Position numbers and translations under genes: made by a program
Assembly (NCBI RefSeq): GCF_001542415.1
Contig: NZ_LNCU01000088.1
Location: 123,855-187,854 of the forward strand
From: Bradyrhizobium macuxiense
Lineage (GTDB): Bacteria; Pseudomonadota; Alphaproteobacteria; Rhizobiales; Xanthobacteraceae
Reading direction: 5' to 3'
Length of the DNA: 64,000 bases
The notes under the pieces: model-generated
The model's input: the letters and a program-made list of their open reading frames with translations, nothing else
The model's database searches: none
What the model was told of the DNA's origin: nothing
Shown here: positions 9,012 to 16,704 of the stretch, piece after piece
Layout: the number at the start of each line of letters is the position of its first letter
Position numbering within the stretch: the first letter of the stretch is position 1

Positions 9012-9102
9012 GACTCTTGTCGAGATTCGTCGAATCAGGGAGATTCGAAGCCTTACCGAATTCAATTCGTTCTGCTTTGGCTCAAGCGACCGGTCAGGAA
9101 TC
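9012..9102. promoter_or_regulatory. Cluster of GANTC (CcrM) sites before mipZ
   Basis: Five GANTC sites lie in 91 bases just before mipZ: 9012-9016, 9024-9028, 9032-9036, 9042-9046 and 9098-9102. GANTC is the recognition site of the cell-cycle methyltransferase CcrM in alphaproteobacteria. By chance one site per about 256 bases is expected. Confidence 0.65.
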
Positions 9103-9104
9103 GC

Positions 9105-9956
9105 ATGACAAACGCACATGTAATTGTCGTAGGAAACAACAAGGGCGGATCTGGCAAGTCGACAGTTGCCATGCATGTCGCCATCGCACTGATCAAGGCC
9201 GGTCAGCGCGTCGCAACCATCGATCTCGATAACAAGCAGAAGACTCTGACCCATTACGTCGAGAACCGGCGGGACTGGGCGCGAGAGGCCTCGCTGGAGC
9301 TCGGCGGCCCGACGCATATGTGCTTCGAGACGGTGAACGGAAGGACCAGCGAGGTCGAAACGCTCGGGCGCAGCGCGCTTGCAGAGATCGTGGAGCGGCT
9401 CAGCCGCTCGCATGATTTCGTCGTCGTCGACAGCCCCGGTCACGACACCTACCTGACCACGTTCACGCATTCGCTGGCGAATACGCTGATCACGCCGCTG
9501 AACGACAGCTTCCTTGATTTCGACGTCCTCGGAACCGTCGACCCGAACGATTTCAAGGTGACGGGCATCAGCCACTATTCGGAGATGGTAGAGGAGGCGC
9601 GGCGCGCGCGCAGCACTCACGATCAGCCGACTTTCGAGTGGGTGGTGCTGCGCAATCGCCTGTCCACGCTCGGCTCGCGCAACAAGCGCCTGGTTGGCGA
9701 GGCCCTGAGCGAGCTGTCGAAGACGCTGAACTTCCGCCTGGTCGACGGATTGGCCGAACGGGTGATCTTCCGCGAATTCTATCCGCGCGGACTGACGGCG
9801 ATGGATGACATCAGCCAGCTGGCATCAGGTGCGAAGCCGACGATGTCGCATGTCACCGCACGGCTCGAGATGGAGCGGCTGATGACTGCGATCATGCTCG
9901 GTCATCTGGTGGCGCGGTCGCCCGAGACGTTCGACGCCGGCCGCAACGCCGCGTAG
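9105..9956 (+). CDS. mipZ: MipZ, ParA/MinD-type division-plane ATPase
   Basis: A 283-residue P-loop ATPase. It starts MTNAHVIVVGNNKGGSGKST, a deviant Walker A motif with the signature lysine (K13) and K18. It continues with VATIDLDNKQKT and VVVDSPGHD. The later segments TPLNDSFLDFDVLGTVDP and WVVLRNRL with REFYPRGLT are the pattern I know from Caulobacter MipZ, and distinguish it from chromosome ParA or MinD. MipZ binds ParB near the poles, forms a gradient and inhibits FtsZ polymerisation so that division occurs at midcell. ATG at 9105 is the start; longer in-frame extension overlaps the crotonase and is spurious. Stands alone, with five GANTC sites upstream. Confidence 0.93.
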   Translation: MTNAHVIVVGNNKGGSGKSTVAMHVAIALIKAGQRVATIDLDNKQKTLTHYVENRRDWAREASLELGGPTHMCFETVNGRTSEVETLGRSALAEIVERLSRSHDFVVVDSPGHDTYLTTFTHSLANTLITPLNDSFLDFDVLGTVDPNDFKVTGISHYSEMVEEARRARSTHDQPTFEWVVLRNRLSTLGSRNKRLVGEALSELSKTLNFRLVDGLAERVIFREFYPRGLTAMDDISQLASGAKPTMSHVTARLEMERLMTAIMLGHLVARSPETFDAGRNAA

Positions 9957-9968
9957 GGCAGGAGATCG

Positions 9969-11480
9969 CTACCGACAGTTGGCGTTCGCGGCTTCGGCAA
10001 CGATCAGGAACGTGATCGTTGCCGGTGTGAACATGATTGGTCCCGCCGTAGTCGCTTCACCGGTGAGAGGCGGGAGTTCGTCCCGGGCATCAAGCGCAAG
10101 CATCGTTCCGTTGAGCCGAACCGAGCCATCGGCAAGACTGTCGCTTGCCAGCGTGTAGCGCTCCGCGGCCGCCGGCAACACCAGCTTCCTCGATTTCTTT
10201 CTGTCGTTGTTGATGACGAGCAGGGCAACGCCGCCCGGCGTGCCGCGCGCGCAATGCGCGTAGACGTGGAGACCCGGGCGAGCCGAGACACCGGAATCCA
10301 GCACGGTCGTTCCCATCAATCGTCGCCACAGCAGCGCGGCCCAATAGTTCGGCCGAGGCAGATGGGATTGCTCGTCGAGCAGGCCATAGTCGCTCGCGGC
10401 GAGGGTGTTGTGCATCACCACCTGAACGCCGGCCTTGGCGAGGCGCCCGAGTTGATCGAGGTAACGGAACGTATCGGTGAAGGTCGCGGCCCAGCGGTTG
10501 CCGCCGCACGCCGTTTCTCCGGTCTCGGTCAGCCAGATCGGCTTGCTCGGTGCGAGACGATCGCGCAGCGCCTTGTAGACGGCGAGCGTCTTGTCGGTTC
10601 GTGCCAGCCATCCATCTGATAGTGCGGTCCCCGGCGTGCGATCGCCGCGGCATCGGGCGGAAAGCGCGCCATAGAAATGGTAGGAGATCGCGCCGACGCC
10701 TGGCGCCACCGCGGCGAACAGCGCTGCTATTGTGGGGTTGGTGCCCGCCGTGCCGGGAGCGAGGATGGTCACATCAGGTGCGGCGCTCTTCATGAAGGCG
10801 CGGAACGCGGTGAAGTCCCGGCCGTAGGCCGTGGCGTCGTAGCCATCGGGGGCGCCGCCGGTCGCCGGGAGATCAGGCTCGTTCATGAACTCGGCCGCGG
10901 CGATATGTCCGCCGATGGATCGCGTGAAGGCGAGCCGCTGCCGTGCCTGCTCCGGTGTCCAGTGTCCGTTGGCGTCGCGCGTGCCGGCGCTGATCGCAAA
11001 TGACGTGACGATTGGCGCATCGACGGCACGCGAGAAGCCGATGACGTCGTGCCATTGCTGCCTTGTGAGGACGCCCTTGAAGCCCGCCGGCGGTGCTGAT
11101 GGCGGGGTATCAGTATCTGCAAAGAACGTGCTGTTGGCCCAGGTCCCGCTGACGCGGAGATAGGCGGGACCCAGCGCGGCCGCGAGCCTGCGCAGCCTGA
11201 TTTCGTGGAGATTGATCGGAGCGCGCGCTGCGAGGCGGTCCGCCTTCGCGGCCGCATGCGTATCGCGTGCTGCATAAGGCTTCCAGAATCGTCCGCCGCT
11301 GACCTCGACCATCTCGATGTTGTAGGACTGGAAACGCGGATCGATTGTCGCAATCCGCGGCATGGTTGCGACGTTCAGCGTCAACTCTGCCGCAGGTGCG
11401 CTCGTGCAAGCGAAGACCATCGTCGCGGCAATGATGCGCGCGAGGCGTTCGAGCAATTGGGTTCGGCTGTGTGCGCGCAA
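9969..11480 (-). CDS. Secreted GH79 (heparanase/beta-glucuronidase-like) glycoside hydrolase
   Basis: A 503-residue protein with an N-terminal signal peptide (basic stretch, hydrophobic core IIAATMVFACTSAPAA). A (beta/alpha)8 barrel follows, with the acid/base glutamate in FMNEPD (E201) and the nucleophile glutamate in WLTETGETACGG (E319). The YWAALLWRRLMGTTVL segment resembles heparanase family members. A C-terminal beta-sandwich (HVYAHCARG onward) completes the GH79 layout. Such enzymes release glucuronic acid or related residues from glycans outside the cytoplasm. The start appears to be TTG at 11480, with GAGG four bases before it. It is the last gene of a LacI-associated minus-strand cassette; the natural substrate is unknown. 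Confidence 0.85.
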   Translation of the reverse strand: MRAHSRTQLLERLARIIAATMVFACTSAPAAELTLNVATMPRIATIDPRFQSYNIEMVEVSGGRFWKPYAARDTHAAAKADRLAARAPINLHEIRLRRLAAALGPAYLRVSGTWANSTFFADTDTPPSAPPAGFKGVLTRQQWHDVIGFSRAVDAPIVTSFAISAGTRDANGHWTPEQARQRLAFTRSIGGHIAAAEFMNEPDLPATGGAPDGYDATAYGRDFTAFRAFMKSAAPDVTILAPGTAGTNPTIAALFAAVAPGVGAISYHFYGALSARCRGDRTPGTALSDGWLARTDKTLAVYKALRDRLAPSKPIWLTETGETACGGNRWAATFTDTFRYLDQLGRLAKAGVQVVMHNTLAASDYGLLDEQSHLPRPNYWAALLWRRLMGTTVLDSGVSARPGLHVYAHCARGTPGGVALLVINNDRKKSRKLVLPAAAERYTLASDSLADGSVRLNGTMLALDARDELPPLTGEATTAGPIMFTPATITFLIVAEAANANCR

Positions 11481-11540
11481 CGGTCCTCGCGGCGTCCTGA
11501 ACTCCTGTCCCTGTCAGGATGCCGCCGAGGTGAGGTGGAA

Positions 11541-12401
11541 TCAACGCGCGGATTGGTCCTGCGGCTCGTTCGCGATGCGATCCCACAGCGCGCGGATCAT
11601 GTCCTTCATGATCAGTGCCTCCTGCCAGCGATCGGACAGTTCCCGGCCGTCGGGTCCGGTGATGGCGTAGGGCGGAGGCCCGAGCTCGCACAGGAAGGTC
11701 AGTGTCGTATCGGGACCGGCGCGTTTCCTCCAGGAACGGATGCCGTACTCCCACCAGCCCATGAACAGCGAGACCCAGCCCTGATGCTGCGGGAAGCCGA
11801 GCGAGATCTGCACTTGCTCGCGGCTTGCGACACGGCCGTGGATGCCCCAGGCATTGTCGAGGATGCGGTGGATCATCGCATGGTTGACGTCATCGACCGG
11901 CCAGGCGAATTCGCGGCCGACGAGATAGTGCGAGAGATCGGCGGTCAGCCGCAGATCGGGAAAGCAGTCGAGCAGGTCGAGTGTGAAGAACAGATCGGTC
12001 GTCATGCGGTCGCGATGGGTTTCGACATGCACGGCGACACCCGCCTGCTCGCCGAGCCGTCGCCAGCCCTCAAGCAAAGGGATGCAATCCGCAAGCCGCC
12101 GCGGACGGACATCCGCCTGCAGGTTGACGTGGTCGGCGCCGAGCTGCGCTACCAGCTCGAGCACCGGTTTCAGATCATCGACCGCCTTCGGATAGCACTG
12201 CGCCTGCCAGATCATGCCGTGCGCGCGAAGGAAGCTCGTCGCCTCACGCGCAAAGGCCGGATCGATGAAGCGTACGCCGGCGCCGTCAAACCCGGCATCG
12301 CGGATCATCGCGAGCTGGGTTTGCAGCGGCCATTCCGGCTCATCGGCCAGCCGCCGCTCCATCGCCCAGAGCGACTGCAGGATACGAAGCTGCTGCGCCA
12401 T
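11541..12401 (-). CDS. Sugar isomerase/epimerase (xylose isomerase-like TIM barrel)
   Basis: A 286-residue protein of the AP-endonuclease-2/xylose-isomerase TIM-barrel family. Metal-binding-type segments typical of the family are visible: VAVHVETHRDR with glutamate and histidine, LRLTADLSHY with aspartate and histidine, and the late ELGPPPYA glutamate. Members interconvert ketoses and aldoses or epimerise sugar derivatives, and some act in inositol or uronate catabolism. The ATG at 12401 lies three bases past the MFS transporter stop, so the two are almost certainly cotranscribed. It may process the sugar released by the downstream GH79 enzyme and imported by the MFS protein (inference). Confidence 0.85.
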   Translation of the reverse strand: MAQQLRILQSLWAMERRLADEPEWPLQTQLAMIRDAGFDGAGVRFIDPAFAREATSFLRAHGMIWQAQCYPKAVDDLKPVLELVAQLGADHVNLQADVRPRRLADCIPLLEGWRRLGEQAGVAVHVETHRDRMTTDLFFTLDLLDCFPDLRLTADLSHYLVGREFAWPVDDVNHAMIHRILDNAWGIHGRVASREQVQISLGFPQHQGWVSLFMGWWEYGIRSWRKRAGPDTTLTFLCELGPPPYAITGPDGRELSDRWQEALIMKDMIRALWDRIANEPQDQSAR

Positions 12402-12404
12402 GGA

Positions 12405-13748
12405 TCAGGCCCGTGCCGGAAGCACGGCGGGCAGTTCCTCCCGTTCGGGCTCGTCGGCCGCGATATTCTCCTGGTACGTTTCAGGTCCAATCCAGATCGC
12501 GACCACCGTGCAGGCGGACAGGAACATCGCGTAGCAGGCCACCGGCCACCAGGTGCCGTAGGCTGCCACCAGTGCGGTGGCGACGAACGGCGCCGGCCCG
12601 CCCGATAGCAGCGAGCCGAGTTCGCGCGCGAAGGCGAAGCCGGCGAAGCGCCGTTGCGGCGGGAACAGCTCGGCGAAATAGGCCGCCTGCGGCCCGAACA
12701 TCGCGGCGGTCACGACAGCGCGCGCCAGGATGAAGGCGAGCGCGATCATGATCCAGCTCTTGGTGCCGACCATCCAGAAGAACGGGAAGGAGAGCGCCAC
12801 ACCGGCCAGCGCGCCGAACATGTAGACGGGCCGCCGCCCGATGCGATCGGAGAGTGCCGCGAAGCCGAGGATCGCGAACAGCTCGATCGTAAAGGCCAGC
12901 ATCAGCGCGCTCAGCGCCTCCGATTTCGGTACGCCGAGGGTGGTGATGACATAGCTCAGGCCGAACACCGGGAAGAAATAGCCGAGCCCGTTCTCGGCCA
13001 TTCGCGCGCCGAGCACGACAAAGAAGTTGCGCGGGTGACGCCGCAACGCCTCCATGGCCGGATTGCTCTCGACCTTGCCGCGCGCGACCACGGCCTCGGT
13101 ATAAACCGGCGTCTCTGTCACGCGCATGCGGACGAAGATGCCGACGACGATCAGCAGGAAGCTCGCGAGGAAGGGCAGGCGCCAGCCCCAGCTCATCAGG
13201 TCCTCGCGCGGCAGCATCGTCACCAGCGCGAACGCACCGGCGGCGAGCAGATTGCCGACGGAGACGCCGAGCGGCGCGAAGCCGCCCCAGAAGCCGCGAT
13301 GCTTCGGCGGGGCGTTCTCGACCAGATAGATCACCGCGCCGCCGTATTCGGCACCAGCGCCGAGACCCTGGATCACGCGCATCGCCACCAGCAACAGCGG
13401 CGCCCAGATCCCGACTTGCCCATAGGTCGGCAGAAGACCGATCGCGGTGGTGCCGATGCCGATCATCAGCAATGTCGCGACCAGCACCGGCTTGCGGCCG
13501 TAGCGATCGCCGAGGATGCCGAACAGCAGGCCACCAAACGGCCGTACCACGAAGCCGACGCCGAAGGTGAGGAACGACAGCAGCGTGCCGACAACGGGAT
13601 CGCTCTTCGGAAAGAACAGCTCGCCGAACACCAGCGCCGCGGCGGTGCCGTAGAGGAAGAAGTCGTACCATTCGAGCGCGGAGCCGATGCTTGCGGCCAG
13701 GATCACACGCAGGCGCGATTTTTTGGCGCCGTTTGCCATCTCGGTCAT
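12405..13748 (-). CDS. MFS transporter, metabolite:H+ symporter type
   Basis: A 447-residue twelve-helix major facilitator. The N-terminus (RVILAASIGSALEWYDFFLYG) is the signature of the metabolite:proton symporter group (ShiA/KgtP/ProP-like). The loop motif GDRYGRKPVL follows helix 2, its counterpart SDRIGRRPVYM lies after helix 8, and GLGAGAEYGGAV is in helix 4. Start ATG at 13748 follows GGGGAAACGA; a second ATG three codons later is possible. An in-frame extension upstream runs through a repeat and is spurious. It sits between the dioxygenase-like gene and the sugar isomerase gene. Substrate is probably a carboxylate or sugar acid, not determinable here. Confidence 0.9.
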   Translation of the reverse strand: MTEMANGAKKSRLRVILAASIGSALEWYDFFLYGTAAALVFGELFFPKSDPVVGTLLSFLTFGVGFVVRPFGGLLFGILGDRYGRKPVLVATLLMIGIGTTAIGLLPTYGQVGIWAPLLLVAMRVIQGLGAGAEYGGAVIYLVENAPPKHRGFWGGFAPLGVSVGNLLAAGAFALVTMLPREDLMSWGWRLPFLASFLLIVVGIFVRMRVTETPVYTEAVVARGKVESNPAMEALRRHPRNFFVVLGARMAENGLGYFFPVFGLSYVITTLGVPKSEALSALMLAFTIELFAILGFAALSDRIGRRPVYMFGALAGVALSFPFFWMVGTKSWIMIALAFILARAVVTAAMFGPQAAYFAELFPPQRRFAGFAFARELGSLLSGGPAPFVATALVAAYGTWWPVACYAMFLSACTVVAIWIGPETYQENIAADEPEREELPAVLPARA

Positions 13749-13783
13749 TCGTTTCCCCGTTATGTTTTTTGGTCGTTTTGTTT

Positions 13784-13832
13784 GAGCATGATCTTTTCGG
13801 AAAACCGGTGCCCACTTTTCCGGATCATGCTC
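13784..13832. repeat. Palindromic intergenic repeat (GAGCATGATC type)
   Basis: A 49-bp imperfect palindrome bounded by GAGCATGATC (13784-13793) and GATCATGCTC (13823-13832), with TTTTCGG and CCGGATC-type arms inside. I recognise this as a very common dispersed intergenic repeat of Bradyrhizobium and relatives. Only one copy is seen in this window. Confidence 0.75.
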
Positions 13833-13843
13833 GAGAAAGCAGC

Positions 13844-13871
13844 AATGCCCGCGGCTTCGGCCGCGGGCATT
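13844..13871 (-). terminator. Hairpin terminator after the phytanoyl-CoA dioxygenase-like gene
   Basis: A perfect 12-bp stem, AATGCCCGCGGC (13844-13855) and GCCGCGGGCATT (13860-13871), closed by a TTCG tetraloop. It lies 11 bases past the stop of the minus-strand gene ending at 13883. The trailing T-run is weak, so it may only attenuate read-through into the MFS gene. Confidence 0.65.
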
Positions 13872-13882
13872 TGTCGTCGGTG

Positions 13883-14755
13883 TTAGGCGGCGCGCGTGAA
13901 GTAGGATTTCTTCGACGCCGATTGGGTCTCGTAGATCGAGCCCTGCCGTTTCGCCGGTGGCAGCGGCATCCTCACTGGCACGTCGGCGAGCCGCGGCGTC
14001 ACCACCGAGGGCCCCGCAAGCAAGCGGCTGTCGAATTCGGCAAAGTCCTTCACGCCCATCAGCGGCCAGGCGTCGCTGGCGGCCACTTCGTAGAGCAGCA
14101 GGTTGCGCGGCCGGTTCGACGTGTTGGTCGCGGAGCCATGCAGCGCCCGCACGTGGTGGAACGACATGCTGCCGGCCTTGCCCATGCAGGGCACCGCGCG
14201 CTTGATGTCGTCCTCGATCAGGTCGGGGTCGATCAGGCCGGCGAAGCAGCCGTCGTCGCCATGATGGTTCCACATGGTGTTGCCGGTGTGCGATCCCGGC
14301 GTCACCAACATCGGGCCGTTCTCGAGATCGCAGTCGTCGAGCAGCACGCCGATCGCGAGGATGTCGTCGTTGGTGTGCGGATAGAACGCCCAGTCCTGAT
14401 GCCATTCGACCGGTGAGCCGTATTGCGCGGACTTCATATTGAGCTTGGAGCCGTGCAGGCGGAGGCCGGGGCCGATCAGTTTGGTCAGGATCGAGATGAC
14501 GGCAGGGCTGCGGACGATCTCGTCGAAAATCGGATGCGCCTTGTGCGGCGCCTTGATGCGGCGGACGCGCGGGTTTTCCCGCGAATGGCCTGGCTCGAGG
14601 TCGTAGACGTCGGTGTGCTCGGTGACATCAGCGGCACCGGCGACCAGCTCAGCGAGCACCGTGCGCACCCGTCCGAGGGTTTCCTTGTCCAGCACTTCGG
14701 GGACCACGATCACCCCGTCGCGCTTGTAGGTCTGAGCCAGTTCGTCCGAAATCAT
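13883..14755 (-). CDS. Phytanoyl-CoA dioxygenase-family Fe(II)/2-oxoglutarate oxygenase
   Basis: A 290-residue PhyH-family protein. The iron-binding facial triad is visible as WHQDW (HxD) and a distal histidine in HHVRALHGS; NRPRNLLLYE downstream carries the 2-oxoglutarate-binding arginine region. These enzymes hydroxylate a C-H bond while decarboxylating 2-oxoglutarate. The ATG at 14755 is preceded by GAGGGAG. It is the first gene transcribed leftward from the LacI operator region and probably belongs to the same regulon as the MFS transporter, isomerase and GH79 hydrolase, although a repeat and a hairpin separate it from them. Substrate unknown. Confidence 0.9.
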   Translation of the reverse strand: MISDELAQTYKRDGVIVVPEVLDKETLGRVRTVLAELVAGAADVTEHTDVYDLEPGHSRENPRVRRIKAPHKAHPIFDEIVRSPAVISILTKLIGPGLRLHGSKLNMKSAQYGSPVEWHQDWAFYPHTNDDILAIGVLLDDCDLENGPMLVTPGSHTGNTMWNHHGDDGCFAGLIDPDLIEDDIKRAVPCMGKAGSMSFHHVRALHGSATNTSNRPRNLLLYEVAASDAWPLMGVKDFAEFDSRLLAGPSVVTPRLADVPVRMPLPPAKRQGSIYETQSASKKSYFTRAA

Positions 14756-14779
14756 GCCGTTTTCTCCCTCATTTGCGCT

Positions 14780-14817
14780 ATGTTAGCGCTAACATATGGG
14801 CATGTTAGCGCTAACAT
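14780..14817. promoter_or_regulatory. Twin LacI-family operators
   Basis: Two identical 16-bp perfect palindromes, ATGTTAGCGCTAACAT, lie at 14780-14795 and 14802-14817. Their centres are 22 bp apart, about two helical turns. The central CG with flanking TTAG/CTAA is a classic LacI/GalR-family operator. They lie between the divergent dioxygenase-like gene and the LacI-type regulator gene. Confidence 0.92.
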
Positions 14818-14854
14818 TATGGCTTGGCAACCCGGAATCGTGCAGGCTCCGTCC

Positions 14855-15856
14855 ATGAGCTCCGAACTGCCCGATCCTGAGACCGAAACCGCGCCCACGC
14901 TTTCAGCAGTGGCCAAGCGGGCAGGCGTCTCCTCGATCACGGTCAGCCGGGTGGTGCGGACGCCCGATCTGGTGGCGCCGGAAACCCGGGCACGGATCGA
15001 AAAGGCGATGCGCGAGCTCGGCTATGTCCCGAACCTAGTCGCGGGCGCATTGGCGAGCGCGCGGACCAATTCGGTCGGCGTGCTGGTGCCGACGATCGCC
15101 AACTCGATCTTCGCCGACACTGTGCAGGGACTATCCGACAAGCTCGAGCCGCTCGGCTTCTCCGTCATCCTGGCGCAGTCGCGCTACGACGCGGCGCGCG
15201 AGGACCGCATGCTCGCGGCGCTGCTGTCGCGGCGGCCCGAGGCGATCATCATGGTCGGCTCGCCGGCGACGGAGGAGGGCAGTCGTCTCCTGCGCAACGC
15301 GCGCATCCCGATCGTCGAGACCTGGGACCTGCCGACAACGCCGGTCGACGCGGTCGCCGGCTTCGACAATTACAAGGCCGGCACAGCGGTCGCGCGGCAT
15401 CTGGTGGCGCAGGGACGCAAAGCGCTCGCCTTCATCGGCGGTGACGATCCGCGCGCGACGCGGCGCTGGCTCGGCTTCAAGGACGAGATTCTGGCGAGCG
15501 GCCTTGCCGAGCCGCGCCGGCTGATCCTCGATCGCAATGCGTCGGGCAGCGTGGCGGCGCATGCGCGCCTGCCCGGCGTGGATGCGGTGTTCGCCGCCAA
15601 CGATGCCCATGCGATCGGCTTCATGGCGGGCCTGCGTAGCGCGGGTCTCTTGCGCGACGGACCGGCGTCAGCGCAGCCGGTCGCCGTCGTCGGTCTCGGT
15701 GATCTGGAAATGGGCCGGCTGATCTCGCCGACATTGAGCACGATCAGCGTGCATGGCGACGCGATCGGCCGCACGGCGGCCACCCTGACGCTCGAGCGCG
15801 GCGGCGAGCGCCGCATCGACCTCGGCTTCGAGCTGGTGCTGCGCGACAGCGGCTAA
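14855..15856 (+). CDS. LacI-family transcriptional regulator
   Basis: A 333-residue LacI/GalR-type repressor. The helix-turn-helix is TLSAVAKRAGVSSITVSRVV with the hinge-helix region PNLVAGALASARTNSVGVLV. A periplasmic-binding-protein-like effector domain follows (VGVLVPTIANSIFADTVQGL onward). I place the start at ATG 14855, giving normal family length. An ATG at 14819 begins two bases after the second operator and lacks a ribosome binding site. The twin operators just upstream imply autoregulation and control of the divergent carbohydrate cassette. The TAA stop (15854-15856) is formed by the first bases of a repeat element. Confidence 0.92.
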   Translation: MSSELPDPETETAPTLSAVAKRAGVSSITVSRVVRTPDLVAPETRARIEKAMRELGYVPNLVAGALASARTNSVGVLVPTIANSIFADTVQGLSDKLEPLGFSVILAQSRYDAAREDRMLAALLSRRPEAIIMVGSPATEEGSRLLRNARIPIVETWDLPTTPVDAVAGFDNYKAGTAVARHLVAQGRKALAFIGGDDPRATRRWLGFKDEILASGLAEPRRLILDRNASGSVAAHARLPGVDAVFAANDAHAIGFMAGLRSAGLLRDGPASAQPVAVVGLGDLEMGRLISPTLSTISVHGDAIGRTAATLTLERGGERRIDLGFELVLRDSG

Positions 15857-16112
15857 AGCGCGATGAGATCAGGTTGAGCTGGAACGGCGTCGAAGGATCA
15901 CCTCTCCCTTGGGAGAGGTCGATTTGCTCCTGGCGATGCGAAGCATCGTCCAGTGCAAATCGGGTGAGGGGTTGCGGTCTATCGAGAGGGCAAGAGCCCT
16001 CACCCGGATTGCTCCGGACGATGCTTCGCATCTCCGAGCGCAATCCGACCTCTCACCGACGGGAGAGGTGAACCGAGGCCGCGCTGATCCAACCAAAACT
16101 CATCGCGCTTTA
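15854..16112. repeat. Repeat element copy A, 14-bp terminal inverted repeats
   Basis: A 259-bp element with perfect terminal inverted repeats TAAAGCGCGATGAG (15854-15867) and CTCATCGCGCTTTA (16099-16112). The interior holds further inverted arms such as CCTCTCCCTTGGGAGAGG and GATGCGAAGCATC, and the strings CTCACCC and GGGTGAGGGG. It has no coding capacity. Related copies occur at 42829-42997 (reverse orientation), 60767-61014, and a divergent one at 61461-61591. It resembles a MITE-like or composite REP element. The left end supplies the lacI-type gene's stop codon. Confidence 0.85.
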
Positions 16113-16158
16113 GTGATCTTCGCCGGTGCGGCGTGATCACGGGCCGCAGCCGCTTCAC

Positions 16159-16692
16159 TCAGCGTGCCGCGATGCCTGACTCCACATCGACGAGCAAGGC
16201 AAGAAGACCACGGAGAATAGCCATCGGAGACGGAGGGCAGCCCGGAATGTGGAGATCGACCGGTACTACTGCGGAGACCCCGCCGACCACCGCGTAGCTG
16301 CCGGCAAAGCATCCGCCGTCCTTCGCGCAATCGCCGACTGCGACAACCCACTTGGGATTGGGCATCGCATTATACGTGCGCTCCAGCGCATCGCGCATGT
16401 TTGTCGTAACGGGACCTGTGACGAGCAGGACATCGGCATGACGGGGCGAGGCAACGAACCGGATACCGAACCGTTCGACGTCGTAATACGCATTGTTCAG
16501 GGCGTGAATTTCCAGCTCGCATCCGTTGCACGAGCCTGCGTCAACCTCCCGGATCGAGAGGCTGCGGCCGAGGCGGCGTCTTGCGGTGTGGCCGACCATC
16601 GCCGCGAGCTCTGCCAGCGCGGCGTCGTCGGGACGCGGCGCCTGTTCGGTCAAGGGCTGGCGAAGCAGGCTCTGAAACAGAAGTTTACGCAT
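16159..16692 (-). CDS. hyfI: Hydrogenase-4/complex I-like small subunit (HyfI/NuoB-like)
   Basis: A 177-residue protein with the NuoB/HycG fold. The cysteines expected to bind a single [4Fe-4S] cluster are present: SCNGCE (C55, C58), GDCAKDGGC (C122, with C128 nearby) and PGCPPSP (C152). In group-4 hydrogenases and complex I this proximal cluster hands electrons to or from the active site or quinone. It is the last gene of the operon, 12 bases after the large-subunit gene, with GAGG upstream of ATG 16692. Function depends on the partner large subunit, which looks non-hydrogenase. Confidence 0.88.
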   Translation of the reverse strand: MRKLLFQSLLRQPLTEQAPRPDDAALAELAAMVGHTARRRLGRSLSIREVDAGSCNGCELEIHALNNAYYDVERFGIRFVASPRHADVLLVTGPVTTNMRDALERTYNAMPNPKWVVAVGDCAKDGGCFAGSYAVVGGVSAVVPVDLHIPGCPPSPMAILRGLLALLVDVESGIAAR

Positions 16693-16704
16693 CTCGTCCG
16701 GTCC

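Noticed and set aside
12654-13886. A 410-codon plus-strand frame opposite the MFS gene
   Set aside because: Antisense of a clear 12-helix transporter; the composition is charged and repetitive.
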